Source: Pogonophryne albipinna
Taxonomy: Eukaryota; Chordata; Actinopteri; Perciformes; Artedidraconidae
DNA length: 64,000 nt
Assembly (NCBI GenBank): GCA_028583405.1
Contig: JAPTMU010000086.1
Location: 62,001-126,000 of the forward strand
Direction: 5' to 3'
Positions 34,746 to 45,313 of the stretch are shown here, in pieces. How positions within the stretch are numbered: the first letter of the stretch is position 1; each line of letters opens with the position of its first letter. The position numbers were made by a program, and so were the translations under genes. The notes beneath the pieces were generated by a model. The model searched no databases, had not been told where the DNA came from, and saw only the letters and a program-made list of their open reading frames with translations.

Positions 34746-34989
34746 ATTTTTGCCCCGCCCCTTGCGTTGTGTAAACGACCAATCTCCTTGCGGTAACAGA
34801 GCGCGTCAATACCTGTCAATTAGTGCTTCCATGGACCTCATCTGTAATGGAAGCTCGTCGAGGGTACGTATATTTGTATTAAAACAGAAAAGTAGTTATA
34901 TACATAATTGTGTTCGAAAATAAAACACAAATGTTTATATGAATTGTTACAAGATTTCGATTTTCTATAGTACAAATCTGGGCCATTTG

Positions 34990-35180
34990 TTGTATAATTT
35001 CTCCAAACACATACAGTACAAATGCCTGTTTTGGAGTCTTCAAAAGGTGCAGTGGAAGGAATTTTGTTAAAGACAGGACAATATAAGGTGTTGTGATCAT
35101 GGGGAATGAGCCTTGTACAGGGAAAGTGTGCTGGAGGCTGAAGACGTTGACTGGGACTGATGGATTGATGAGGCTGATGA
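34990..35180 (-). repeat. inner inverted repeat, right copy
   Basis: Inverted partner of 33440-33735. The two copies sit on either side of a 1.25-kb core, so the element has a second, inner pair of inverted segments. Confidence 0.85.
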
Positions 35181-37280
35181 GACTGAAGAATCTGCAAGGA
35201 AAGAACTAGGGGCAGAGAAATTATATATTATACATATATTAAAAGACAGCAGCGTCATAAGAGGCCAACGAGTGACAAGGGTGCGTCACTGTGCTGAAGG
35301 AAAGTTGTGACCAGCTATCCAGGCCAGTCTCTAAAGACTTTCCAAAGTGTAACAATGCTGTTGCTGGAGTACTGATCTAGTGGATCTAGTGTTCATATCA
35401 TGTGTTTACCATATCCTGTTAAAATACTCTGTCCAACATAGTCAGTATTGTGAAGAACATTTTTCTAACGCTTATTATACAGTGGGGCAAAAAAGTATTT
35501 AGTCAGCCACCAATTGTGCAAGTTCTCCCACTTAAAAAGATGAGAGAGGCCTGTAATTTTCATCCTAGGTATACCTCAACTATGAGAGACAAAATGAGAA
35601 GAAAAAAAATCCAGAAAATCACATTGTCAGATTTTTAAAGAATTTATTTGCAAATTATGGTGGAAAATAAGTATTTGGTCAATAACAAAAGTTCATCTAA
35701 ATACTTTGTTATATACCCTTTGTTGGCAATGACAGAGGTCAAACGTTTTCTGTAAGTCTTCACAAGGTTTTCACACACTGTTGCTGGTATTTTGGCCCAT
35801 TCCTCCATGCAGATCTCCTCTAGAGCAGTGATGTTTTGGGGCTGTCGCTGGGACACGGACTTTCAACTCCCTCCAAAGATTTTCTATGGGGTTGAGATCT
35901 GGAGACTGGCTAGGCCACTCCAGGACCTTGAAATGCTTTTACGAAGCCACTCCTTCGTTGCCCGGGCGGTGTGTTTGGGATCATTGTCACGCTGAAAGAC
36001 CCAGCCACGTTTCATCTTCAATGCCCTTGCTGATGGAAGGAGGTTGTCATTCAAAATCTCACGATACATGGCCCCATTCATTCTTTCCTTTACACGGATC
36101 AGTCGTCCTGGTCCCTTTGCAGAAAAACAGCCCCAAAGCATGATGTTTCCACCCCCATGTTTCACAGTAGGTATGGTGTTCTTTGGATGCAACTCAGCAT
36201 TCTTTCTCCTCCAAACACGTCTAGTTGAGTTTTTACCAAAAAGTTCCATTTTGGTTTCATCTGACCATATGACATTCTCCCAATCCTCTTCTGGATCATC
36301 TAAATGCTCTCTAGCAAACTTCAGACGGGCCTGGACATGTACTGGCTTAAGCAGGGGGACACGTCTGGCACTGCAGGATTTGAGTCCCTGGCGGCGTAGT
36401 GTGTTACTGATGGTAGCCTTTGTTACTTTGGTCCCAGCTCTCTGCAGGTCATTGACTAGGTCCACCCGTGTGGTTCTGGGATTGTTGCTCACCGTTCTTG
36501 TGATCATTTTGACCCCACGGGGTGAGATCTTGCGTGGAGCCCCAGATCGAGGGAGATTATCAGTGGTCTTGTATGTCTTCCATTTTCTAATAATTGCTCC
36601 CACAGTTGATTTCTTCACACCAAGCTGCTTACCTATTGCAGATTCAGTCTTCCCAGCCTGGTGCAGGTCTACAATTTTGTTTCTGGTGTCCTTTGACCAG
36701 TGGCGGAGCCAGGACATTTTCAGTGGGGTGGCCAGGATGGAACCAGTGATCATTTCGGGGTGGCATTGAAATCACTATTATATGAACATAAAAATACATC
36801 TCACTATAAAATAAGGGGTTATTTAAGGCACCTACAACACACCTCTACATTATTTGGGATCAAGTGGTGGAATAGATCAAATAATATTCAGTATATCTAA
36901 CAATTTCTTTCGTATTCCCGCAGGCAAAGTATCAACGAAGCTTACATTATACAAATGTAATGCAATATACAGACTGTTTAGCTTATGGTGATCAGCAGCA
37001 CTATGGGCTCATTCTCTCAGTGTATCATCAGGAATACAGAGACACACACACATCATTTAAATAAGAGTTTTTAAAGTAAATGATAGGTTAAGAATAATCA
37101 TCTTAAAATAAATAACAATAAACAATAGCCCTTAACCCTGTAAGGCCCCCGGTTGTAATTTTACAACATTACTTTAAGCTATCCTAAAAAAGTCAGTAAA
37201 TGTTCAGGGGTAGACATTAAGGGTACAATGATGTACACAGTGTACAAAAGTACACAGTGATAATAGCAGTGATAATAGCA

Positions 37281-37331
37281 GTGATAATACAATGCCACTG
37301 GCCCTCCGGGCCGGTGGCATTGTATTATCAC
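37281..37331. repeat. hairpin with 24-bp arms
   Basis: Arms 37281-37304 and 37308-37331 are reverse complements with one mismatch (a G:T pair in RNA), separated by three bases. It lies inside the 4.4-kb hAT element, preceded by a short GTGATAATAGCA tandem. Confidence 0.9.
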
Positions 37332-38221
37332 TGGCCCCACCATTGTAATCACTGGCCCGGAGCATTCGTCCAAAACAAATCGACTAATAATGAAGAAAAT
37401 TAACACATTTGTTGCAATAGTAATTTATGCACTAGCTACATTACTACTTGTACTACAACATTTGAATAATCAGGTCTTCCTCATTTTCCTCAATTGTTCA
37501 TATTTGGTTTATTAAAATAATGATATTGTGGTCATTGATAAAAAATGTCTGCTATTATTATGAGTATTATTATTTGTATAATGCACTTTCTGCCTTCCTG
37601 TCATTAGGAGTTAGAAATGTAATGGCTATGTAGCAGATTAGATTAGAACCTTCATTATCCTAAACTGCTGGGACATTTCCCTATAGCTAATACCTTTATA
37701 TTGTCTACTCTTCACTTACTTGTCAGCATAGGTCGGCATTGATGTATAGAGCCGACAGAAGACCTTGTTTATATTGGCATCATATTGAGAGGTGCAGCCA
37801 GTGACGTGTCCTAAAACCAGGAAGTAAGCTGCTGGTTCCCTCGACAAAAAGCAATGGGATTTCTCCACAGGGTTTTGGAAAATAGCTGGAAATAAGGTCT
37901 GTGGAAAACAAACCTGTTTGATAAATGCACGTTTTGTTCAGCCGGATAATCTCTCCATGTCTACCCTACTTTTATAATTTTCAAATCATAAATCTAATCG
38001 ATAGATTATAAAAGGGTTTTAGGACGCGTCACTGCACCAGAAGCCAACTCCATCGATCAAGCTGGCTCAAACTTCCTCTCCCTCTTCTTCTCATGCTCTC
38101 TGTCACTCTCCTTTAACTCCTCCGGTGACTTTCTGTTATTTGAAGATTGTTTTTTGCACGGCGCTTGGACGGTTACCGCTGGTATTAAAAACATTTTGGC
38201 GAATGGTTAGGTGGCGCGACA

Positions 38222-38857
38222 GTGTAAATGCATTTTTAATAATAACATTTTTGAATGGAACATTCTCAACATGAATGCATAAATCCAAATAAATATAACT
38301 TACATATGTGGGAAAATACTGTGTTTGAAATGTGTACTTGAAATTAGATGCTAGCTTTTTGTTTTGATATATATATATATATTTTGTATTCCAGTCTCCC
38401 TTCAGATATGTTAAGTGGCATGGCATTCAACACAATGCTGCTCACCTCCTTCAGTTGGGAGAAAAGCTGGTTCAGGTTCAGCCTTATGGGGGTACAGGGC
38501 TGCTGAGCCTAGAGATGGATCTGTTGGTCCTGGCACCAGGAGGAGGGACAACTGATTTAGTATGAATAGCTGCTAAAAATCTACCTGCATTTGTTAAATG
38601 TCAGCTAAAAGAGCAGTGCAATTAAAAACCTGTATAGATATTAACAGTACTTAATGTCAGCTTAGTAAAAAAAAACATCACAATTATTATTTACAATGGA
38701 CTAAGCTTAGCTAACAGACATAATTCCACCACTCATGGACCACACCCACCTTTTCTTTTGAAAAACTGGGTGTCGCCCTTTAGTCCCTCTCTCTTGTTTT
38801 TCTCTCCTTTCTTTTCTCTTTTGAAAGCCTGACTTTGTAAGTCGTTGACACATGGTA
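38222..38857 (+). repeat. 636-bp direct repeat, copy 1
   Basis: Nearly identical to 40077-40718 and in the same orientation. It contains a splice-acceptor-like CTCCCTTCAG followed by an open frame starting RYVKWHGIQHNAAHLL and ending in TGA. The product is not recognised. Confidence 0.9.
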
Positions 38858-40076
38858 TACAGGGTTTCCCACACATAGACTATACTTGGGCGGGCCGCCC
38901 AGGTATATTAACGGCCGCCCAAGTATATTTCGCGACCCATTTAGATTTTTTCTTTTTTTTTAATAATAATATATATATTTGTTTTCGTCCGTGACCACGA
39001 CACCATCTGCGATCGATTAACTTGTGGACAATGATCCCTCGCTCTATGCCTCCTGTACCCAGTCCCGGACTGGCCATCGGGAGGACCGGGGGGTTTCCTG
39101 ATGGCCTGGCCTGTTAAGTGGCCTGCCTCACACAGGGTGACTGGCTGTCTACATGATGTGGCCTCCCGACATGGCCACAGTCATACAGATCATAAATCAA
39201 AGCCGTTGATTGGTCTCTGTGTGTCATTCAAGCTCGGGATAACCTCAGCTCAGGTGAGGTAAAGGACTCTCTGAGTGTTTAGATAGTTAACTTAGTCTAA
39301 GTTCTCTGTGGGTCTCAAACGGTGTGGTCACCATTTATGTAAACACATATTTCCTTTTGAGAGGGTAGTGATTAGTAAAATATGCATGAATAAAAAATAA
39401 AAAGTTAACTAGGTGAAAAAAGATAAGATACACTTTTAAAACTTGTTGAGAGCTAAAACTAGTCTTTGCTGCTGCCTCAAAGAGGAGCAGGGGAGACAGG
39501 AGGGAGACAGGAGAGGCTGGTTCAGGAGCACAGACACACTTACAACTATAAATGAACCAAAAATAAATAAACAAGTTTCAGTGTTTTTTTCATATTGGAA
39601 ATGGTATGTTATTGGTTATGGCCATGATTTTATGATTATTGAAATGTATACAGTTCTGTTTCATATAGGTGTTTCCATAGATCTAGTCTCTTTATTTTCC
39701 CCTCAAAATGCACCAGATTGATGCATTTAACTCCAACATTTAAAAAAAAATCTTACCGGGGGAGCATGCCCTCAGACCCCCCTGGACGATTTGAGGTCCA
39801 CCCCCACTTTAAATCACATTGATAGGTTCCTAAATACATTTACCATTTTTTTTTTAAATAGTAACCCATGTCCATATGTTTATTTGTGGGTAGTAGATTT
39901 AAACTATAGGGCTATCACTATGGGTCCTGCCTGTATCTGTTCGCTCTGCCATGGCGTGAAGGGTCTGCTAACAAAGCGACTAACAGAAAGGTTAATGTTG
40001 TTGCACGTCACGTCACCTCACTATTTGATATAAGACTAACATTCCTGACAATAGATCTCAATAGTCATCTTTTATG

Positions 40077-40718
40077 GTGTAAATGCATTTTTAATAATAA
40101 CATTTTTGAATGGAACATTCTCAACATGAATGCATAAATCCAAATAAATATAACTTAAATATGTGGGAAAATACTGTGTTTGAAATGTGTAATTGAAATT
40201 AGATGCTAGCTTTTTGTTTTGATATGTATATATATTTTGTATTCCACTCTCCCTTCAGATATGTTAAGTGGCATGGCATTCAACACAATGCTGCTCACCT
40301 CCTTCAGGTGGGAGAAAAGCTGGTTCAGGTTCAGCCTTATGGGGGTACAGGGCTGCTGAGTCTAGAGATGGATCTGTTGGTCCTGGCACCAGGGGGAGGG
40401 ACAACTGATTTAGTATGAATAGCTGCTAATAGTCTACCTGTATTTGTTAAATGTCAGCTAAAAGAGCAGTGCAATTAAAAACCTGTATAGATATTAACAG
40501 TACTTAATGTCAGCTTAGTAAAAAAAAACATCACAATTATTATTTACAATGGACTAAGCTTAGCTAACAGACATAATTCCACCACTCATGGACCACACCC
40601 ACCTTTTCTTTTGAAAAACTGGGTGACATACTGTCGCCCTTTAGTCCCTCTCTCTTGTTTTTCTCTCCTTTCTTTTCTCTTTTGAAAGCCTGACTTTGTG
40701 AGTCGTTGAGACATGGTA
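40077..40718 (+). repeat. 636-bp direct repeat, copy 2
   Basis: Second copy, 642 bp long because of small insertions such as the extra ACATACTG near 40625. Between the copies lie 1219 bp. No LTR-type ends or primer site were found, so a tandem-type duplication inside the hAT is the simplest reading. Confidence 0.9.
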
Positions 40719-41048
40719 CTACACACGTAAGTACTAGCATCCCTGCTCCTCACATGCTCACACTAGTGTCTGCTAGAAAGTGCCGGCGGTGCTGCACCGC
40801 GTTTGGAGGCAGGACCAAACCATTACATGTAAATAGAACGGGGTGTACAGAGGCTTTGGATAATTAACTTTTGGAAGAAAATAAGTTAAATGAATTGTAA
40901 GTTTAGTGAGTACTTTACATTATCGATATAACGTCCTATTAATGTTAATTATTGATGAATGATGAAAGGTTACTTAAACATTTTTTTCTTAATGTTCTAA
41001 AATAGTTTGGGCCCCCGTGGTGAGAGTGTTTGGGGTGGCCAATAGGGT

Positions 41049-41100
41049 GGCCAGGATTCAGCTGGGGGTGGCCACGGCCACCCCCAGCTGAATCCTGGCC
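41049..41100. repeat. perfect 25-bp hairpin
   Basis: 41049-41073 and 41076-41100 are exact reverse complements with a 2-base loop. It lies just inside the right end of the 4.4-kb hAT element. Confidence 0.95.
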
Positions 41101-41604
41101 ACGGCCATCCCCCAGCTCCGCCACTGCCTTTGACAGCACTTTGGTCTTGGCCATAGTGGAGTTTGGAGTGTGACTGTTTGAGGTTGTGAACAGGTGTCTT
41201 TTATACTGATAACGAGTTCAAACAGGTGCCATTAATACAGTTAACAAGTGGAGGACAGAGGAGGCTCTTAAAGAAGAAGTTACAGGTCTGTGAGAGCCAG
41301 AAATCTTGTTTGTTTGTAGGTGACCAAATACTTATTTTACCGAGGAATTTACCAATTAATTCATTAAAAATCCTACAATGTGATTTCCTGGATTCTTTAC
41401 CCCCATTCTGTCTCTCATAGTTGAAGTGTACCTAGGATGAAAATTACAGGCCTCTGTCATCTTTTTAAGTGGGAGAACTTGCACAATTGGTGGCTGCCTA
41501 AATACTTTTTTGCCCCACTGTATATCAGAATCAGAAACGTGTTTATTACCAGGTAGGTTTACACGTACGAGGAATTTGACGCGGTAAAAAAAGAATACAT
41601 TATT

Positions 41605-42540
41605 GTACTCTGGAAGGGAGTTCAATCATTTTATCTCTCATCAAAGATAGCAGAAAACATGCATTATTGTACTCAGGGGTGGAGTTTGACAAAGGATTAC
41701 TCAAAGAGTACACAGTAAAAGTACTCGATTGTACTTGTGCTACTAGTCCAAGTAGTACTGAATCCAACAATACCAATTTCATTAAGAACTTATTTCACAA
41801 CAACATTTTATCTCTCATCAAAGATGGCCAAAAACATGCATTATTGTACTCTGGGGTGGAGTTTGACAAAGGATTACTCAAAATGTACACAGTAAAAGTA
41901 CTTGATTGTACTTTTGGTAGTAGTCCAAGTAGTACTGAATCCAACAGTACCAATTTCATTAAGAATTTATTGCACAAAATCATTTTATCTCTCATCAAAG
42001 ATGGCAGAAAACATGCATTATTGTACTCAGCGGTGGAGTTTGACAAAGGATTACTCTAAATGTACACAGTAAAAGTACTTGATTGTACTGTTGGTAGTAG
42101 TCCAAGTAGTACTGAATACAACAGTACCAATTTCATTAAGAACTTATGCCAAAATATCCTTTTATCTCTCATCAAATATAGCAAATACATGAATTATTGT
42201 ACTCGGGAGGGGAGTTTGACAGGGGATTACTCAAAAGTACACAGTAAAAGTACTTGATTGTACTTATGGTAGTAGTCTAACAAGTACTGAGTCCAACAGT
42301 ATCACTTTTATTAAGGATGTATGGCTAAAAATCATTTTATCTCATCAAATATAGCAGAAGTTGCATGATTTTGTTCTCAGGAGGGGAATTTGAGAGTATT
42401 ACCCAGAAAAAAGACAGTAAAAGTACTTCATTTTATTGTTGGTAGCAGTCAAACTAGGACTGAGTCAAACAGTGTTAGTTTTTTTAAGAATTTATGGTAA
42501 AAATAATTTGTATCGCATGAAGCAGAAAAAACATGCATTC
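41605..42540 (-). repeat. 177-bp tandem array, right arm (inverted)
   Basis: Reverse complement of the left array. The anchor CATCAAA begins at 41639, 41816, 41993 and 42170 (177 bp apart) and at 42343 (173 bp), with increasing divergence towards the outer end. There are about five copies against eight in the left arm. Confidence 0.93.
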
Positions 42541-43571
42541 TTTTACTCTTGCGTTCGTGCCGCTTCTCAGCGATTACCGCAAAGGCGCTATAAACCGCGC
42601 ACTCAAAAATGAAGAACTGCTCATTTGACCAAGCAAATTTGAGAGACGGCTGAGTTGACCGCAGTCATCCCACGGGGGTGTAATAATGGATATATTGCAC
42701 ATGTTTGCTGTAATTCATTATCATACTACATGGGCTGTATGATTAAATCTTGAACCGTAAATGTTGTATTAAATAAAGTTAATATTACTTATTATTATAA
42801 GTATATATAGGCCTATATATATATATATATACAGTGCAATCATTCTTTCATGCTAAATGAAGCTCTGTTGCTTGGATATCACTAGATCCTGTTACAGCGT
42901 AATATAAGTACATAACATTGATGTGTACATTAGCATAATTACTAGCTAGCCGCTAGCTGCTAACTGCCGCCTCGTTAATATCAAATCCATCCATGCTGTC
43001 ATGAACGTGCGGTGCTGTTACGTGTACGCAAATTGACGTGCTTGATGTGAACGAGCATTTTTGGTTAAAGTTGCGCATGCGCTATGAGCGCACATACGGG
43101 TACTTCTCAGGCATGCCGGGTAATCTGTGACGTTTCACTCTCTCAAAAGTTGGGCCATTTTATCATCATGCGCTAATGAGCAGCTCTCATAGGAATGAAT
43201 GAGGCCCCGTCTCCCACGCTGTATCCAGTTCTTATTATACATCCATGGAGTTAACAGCTCATCTAGTTGCATCTGTACTGTAGCTAGTAGCCTACTAGTA
43301 GCCTAGTTTCACCTACCGGGGTGGCATGGGGTGGCAACTGCCACCCTAAAAATAGGCCTTAAGCAGCTGGGTGGTTTGAAAGAAAAGTTGTGGCTCATCG
43401 GACATTTATGAGAGAAAGTCTCTAATGTCCGAGTGCAAGTGAATGCAGCACAAGATGCACGTCTTGTAACCCCTCCCCCGGCCCTGGCGCGAGCGTGGAA
43501 ATATGTTTGGCGGCGATTTCATTTGAACGGCGCAAAACGAGAAGCATTCGGACCCAAGTACTGAAGGAATG

Positions 43572-43718
43572 AGGTATTTGCGGTCTACAATGACAGAGAA
43601 GAGACTGTCAAGTTTGGCTGTACTCAGCATTGAATCAAAACGCACTAAAGCTGTTGATCTTACTAATTTTGTGAGGAGTTTTGCTGAACAAAATGGTAAT
43701 CGCCGCATTCAGCTGTAA
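43572..43718 (+). pseudogene. hAT transposase C-terminal remnant
   Basis: An open frame of 48 residues begins RYLRSTMTEKRLSSLAVLSI, continues LTNFVRSFAEQNG and ends in TAA. TMTEKRLSSLAVLSIE is typical of the C-terminal dimerisation region of ZBED/GTF2IRD2-like hAT transposases. It precedes a more N-terminal fragment, so the order is scrambled. Confidence 0.65.
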
Positions 43719-44014
43719 TAGACATGTCAACTTGATGCTCTGCTCACGGATGAGCATACAAAACTATCAAGATGATGACCTTACATGTGTAAATATATTT
43801 TTTTCTTTGTGGGAGTCTGCCCCCAAAAAACAGTTTTAAGTCCTGAGAAAGTCAAATAAGACGGTGTGTAAAACTACACTGCCCAGCCAAAAAAAAGTAA
43901 CCACTTTGATTTAACTAGGCCAGTAGGTAAGGACTTTCCTCTGGATAATATCTGAAGTATAAAATAATGCATGACTGAAGTGATGGAGACCATGTTGAAG
44001 GCAAACAAAAAGAG

Positions 44015-44341
44015 GAAATAACAGGTCAAATCAAGCAAATCCCCCTCTCAGATTCCACAGCAACCAGAAGAACATACATACTGGCTGGTGATTTGATTAA
44101 TCAGCTTTGTGATGGAATAAAAAATGCAAAGTGCATTTCCTTAGCTGTGGATGAGTCCACTGACACCACTGACAATGCTCAGTTGCTGGTGTTTGTGAGT
44201 TTTTATGATGAGGCAAAGGGGGAGTTTGTTGAAGATGTTTTGGGCCTGATGAACCTCAGTGGACACACAAGGGGGCAAGACATTTATAAAGCAATAATGG
44301 GAATGCTGAATGAAAGAGGGTGCAGCTGCCTTTATTCATAA
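44015..44341 (+). pseudogene. hAT transposase catalytic-region remnant
   Basis: The frame contains PLSDSTATRRTYILAGDLIN, CISLAVDESTDTTDNAQLLV and LSGHTRGQDIYKAIMGMLNE. AVDESTD carries the first catalytic Asp region of hAT transposases related to GTF2IRD2/ZBED5. It ends after NERGCSCLYS, so the rest of the enzyme is missing. Confidence 0.75.
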
Positions 44342-45313
44342 CTGTGCAGCTCTTACACTGCGACTCTGAGGGGTCAAGCACAGACACAATAACAATGAAA
44401 ACTGCTGCATACAGATTATTTTCATTTGTGCAACCTCGTGTTAAGAATCTTGTTGCAATTGTTTAAAAGTTTGATTGACCGTAATAAACGGACCTTTGTC
44501 TTATTGAAAAAAAAAATGTTGGACCTTTAAGATTTGTATTTGAGTACCCCTGGCCTATCACATACAATGTGTGCGAGTGGTAGCCAATAGAAGCGCGAGT
44601 GACATATTGATGTCACTATGTTATCGAAGTAAGCAAAGGACTACAATCAAGGCGTTTCCGGGGGGTGGGGATTTTAGCCATTCAAGACCATTAACATGCA
44701 CAAATACCTAGAATACACTACAAGAAAGGGATAACCCTTTAAAAGCACAATAGGGCCCTTTTAAAGAATTGTCTAGAAATGTGGCCAATGTTATGAAGTA
44801 AGAAGTCTAAGCTAATATATTAGCCGCCTCTCCGCACTGTGGCAAACATTCTTCCCCACTTTCATTCCAGTTTTGAGACAAAAGCGGAGGAATGTAGATC
44901 ATCAACCTGCACACATTCCCATCATTATCAAAGCTTCTCCTCAGACATAGAAGTCATCAAGAATCATTTTCATATGGTCCAATTAAATAAGGGAACTCTC
45001 CTGTTTGAAATGAGAGAACACACACGGTTGCATTTATAAAAACAAACTGGATGACAAGTATAGCACATTGATGGAAAACTAGGACTGATTGACATGTTTC
45101 CAGTGAGGTGATGTGCATATTTAAAAATATACACATTCAACTTGCTGGACGCTCTTTCGCAAAGCACCTTAGAGCGTAATGAAGATACACATTTTAGTTC
45201 AACCTCAGAGAGACTTTGAACTCAAACCCTGGCAGTGAAAGTGCAACATGGACCACAGACAGGACCACCTTTTTGTTTTGTCCCCTCCATTACAGACACT
45301 GATCCAACATACT

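Larger units (their letters stand above)
36698..41126. mobile_element. hAT-type element, 4.4 kb, inside the Tc1 transposase
   Basis: Ends CAGTGGCGGAGCCAGGA and TCCGCCACTG are inverted, and the exact duplication CCTTTGAC lies on both sides (36690-36697 and 41127-41134), derived from Tc1 codons 8-10. Inside are a 636-bp direct duplication, two strong hairpins, and starts of further repeats near 38862 (CAGGGTTTCCCACACATAG) and 39062 (CAGTCCCGGACTGGCCATCG). No transposase catalytic domain was recognised. Confidence 0.88.
35647..41154 (-). pseudogene. Tc1 transposase pseudogene, split by hAT
   Basis: The N-terminus MAKTKVLSK is at 41154-41128. The frame resumes at 36697 with [17 protein letters not shown], a paired-like HTH ([18 protein letters not shown]) and the catalytic block IWSDETK, then [19 protein letters not shown] one-base loss in an A run near 35.94 kb shifts the frame; the downstream [14 protein letters not shown], with the third acidic residue, is in another frame. 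A second shift near 35.85 kb precedes the tail [20 protein letters not shown]. There are three independent lesions, so no active enzyme is expected. Confidence 0.93.
35480..41520 (-). mobile_element. Tc1/mariner element interrupted by a hAT insertion
   Basis: Inverted ends CAGTGGGGCAAAAAAGTATT and its complement (TACTTTTTTGCCCCACTG) are bordered by TA on each side (35478-35479 and 41521-41522), as expected for Tc1. Without the 4429-bp hAT and one duplication copy it is 1604 bp, the usual Tc1 length. The transposase is on the minus strand and broken. Confidence 0.93.
31537..42665. mobile_element. long-inverted-repeat (fold-back) element, 11.1 kb
   Basis: Both ends start with ACTGCGGTCAACTCAGCCG in inverted orientation, followed by about 110 bp of matching unique sequence and then arrays of a 177-bp repeat (left 31694-33019, right about 41605-42540 inverted). 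The flanks CAGCCCAC (31529-31536) and CATCCCAC (42666-42673) form an 8-bp duplication with one mismatch. The centre holds LINE pieces and a Tc1 copy that itself contains a hAT. I find no transposase that clearly belongs to this element, so its superfamily is open. Confidence 0.72.
30641..44552 (+). mobile_element. hAT insertion 2 in the MITE, 13.9 kb with all nested elements
   Basis: Starts CAGGCATCCTCAAA and ends TTTGAGTACCCCTG (11 of 14 inverted matches), flanked by the exact duplication GCCTATCA (30633-30640 and 44553-44560). Two fragments of a GTF2IRD2/ZBED-like hAT transposase (43572-43718 and 44015-44341) lie near its right end and may be its own decayed gene. The 11.1-kb fold-back element occupies its centre. 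Confidence 0.85.
29136..44764 (+). mobile_element. TTAA MITE split by two large hAT insertions
   Basis: The left end is TTAAAGGGGCCCTATGATG and the right end is TAGGGCCCTTTTAA, with TTAA at both borders. The body is interrupted at 29195-30452 and at 30641-44552, each with an exact 8-bp duplication. Removing both inserts and one duplication copy of each leaves 443 bp, matching the uninterrupted copy at 61739-62185 (447 bp) in order and content. The whole intergenic block is therefore one expanded MITE. Confidence 0.88.

Noticed and set aside
36044..36769. 241-residue plus-strand open frame
   Set aside because: It is the antisense of the Tc1 transposase, which explains its length.
38222..40718. 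LTR retrotransposon with 636-bp LTRs
   Set aside because: No primer-binding site, polypurine tract, matching TG...CA ends or target duplication at the outer borders, and only 1.2 kb without gag/pol between the copies.
43073..43082. NRF1-like GCGCATGCGC inside the repeat block
   Set aside because: It lies in decayed transposon DNA with no gene start nearby, unlike the copy in front of bmerb1.
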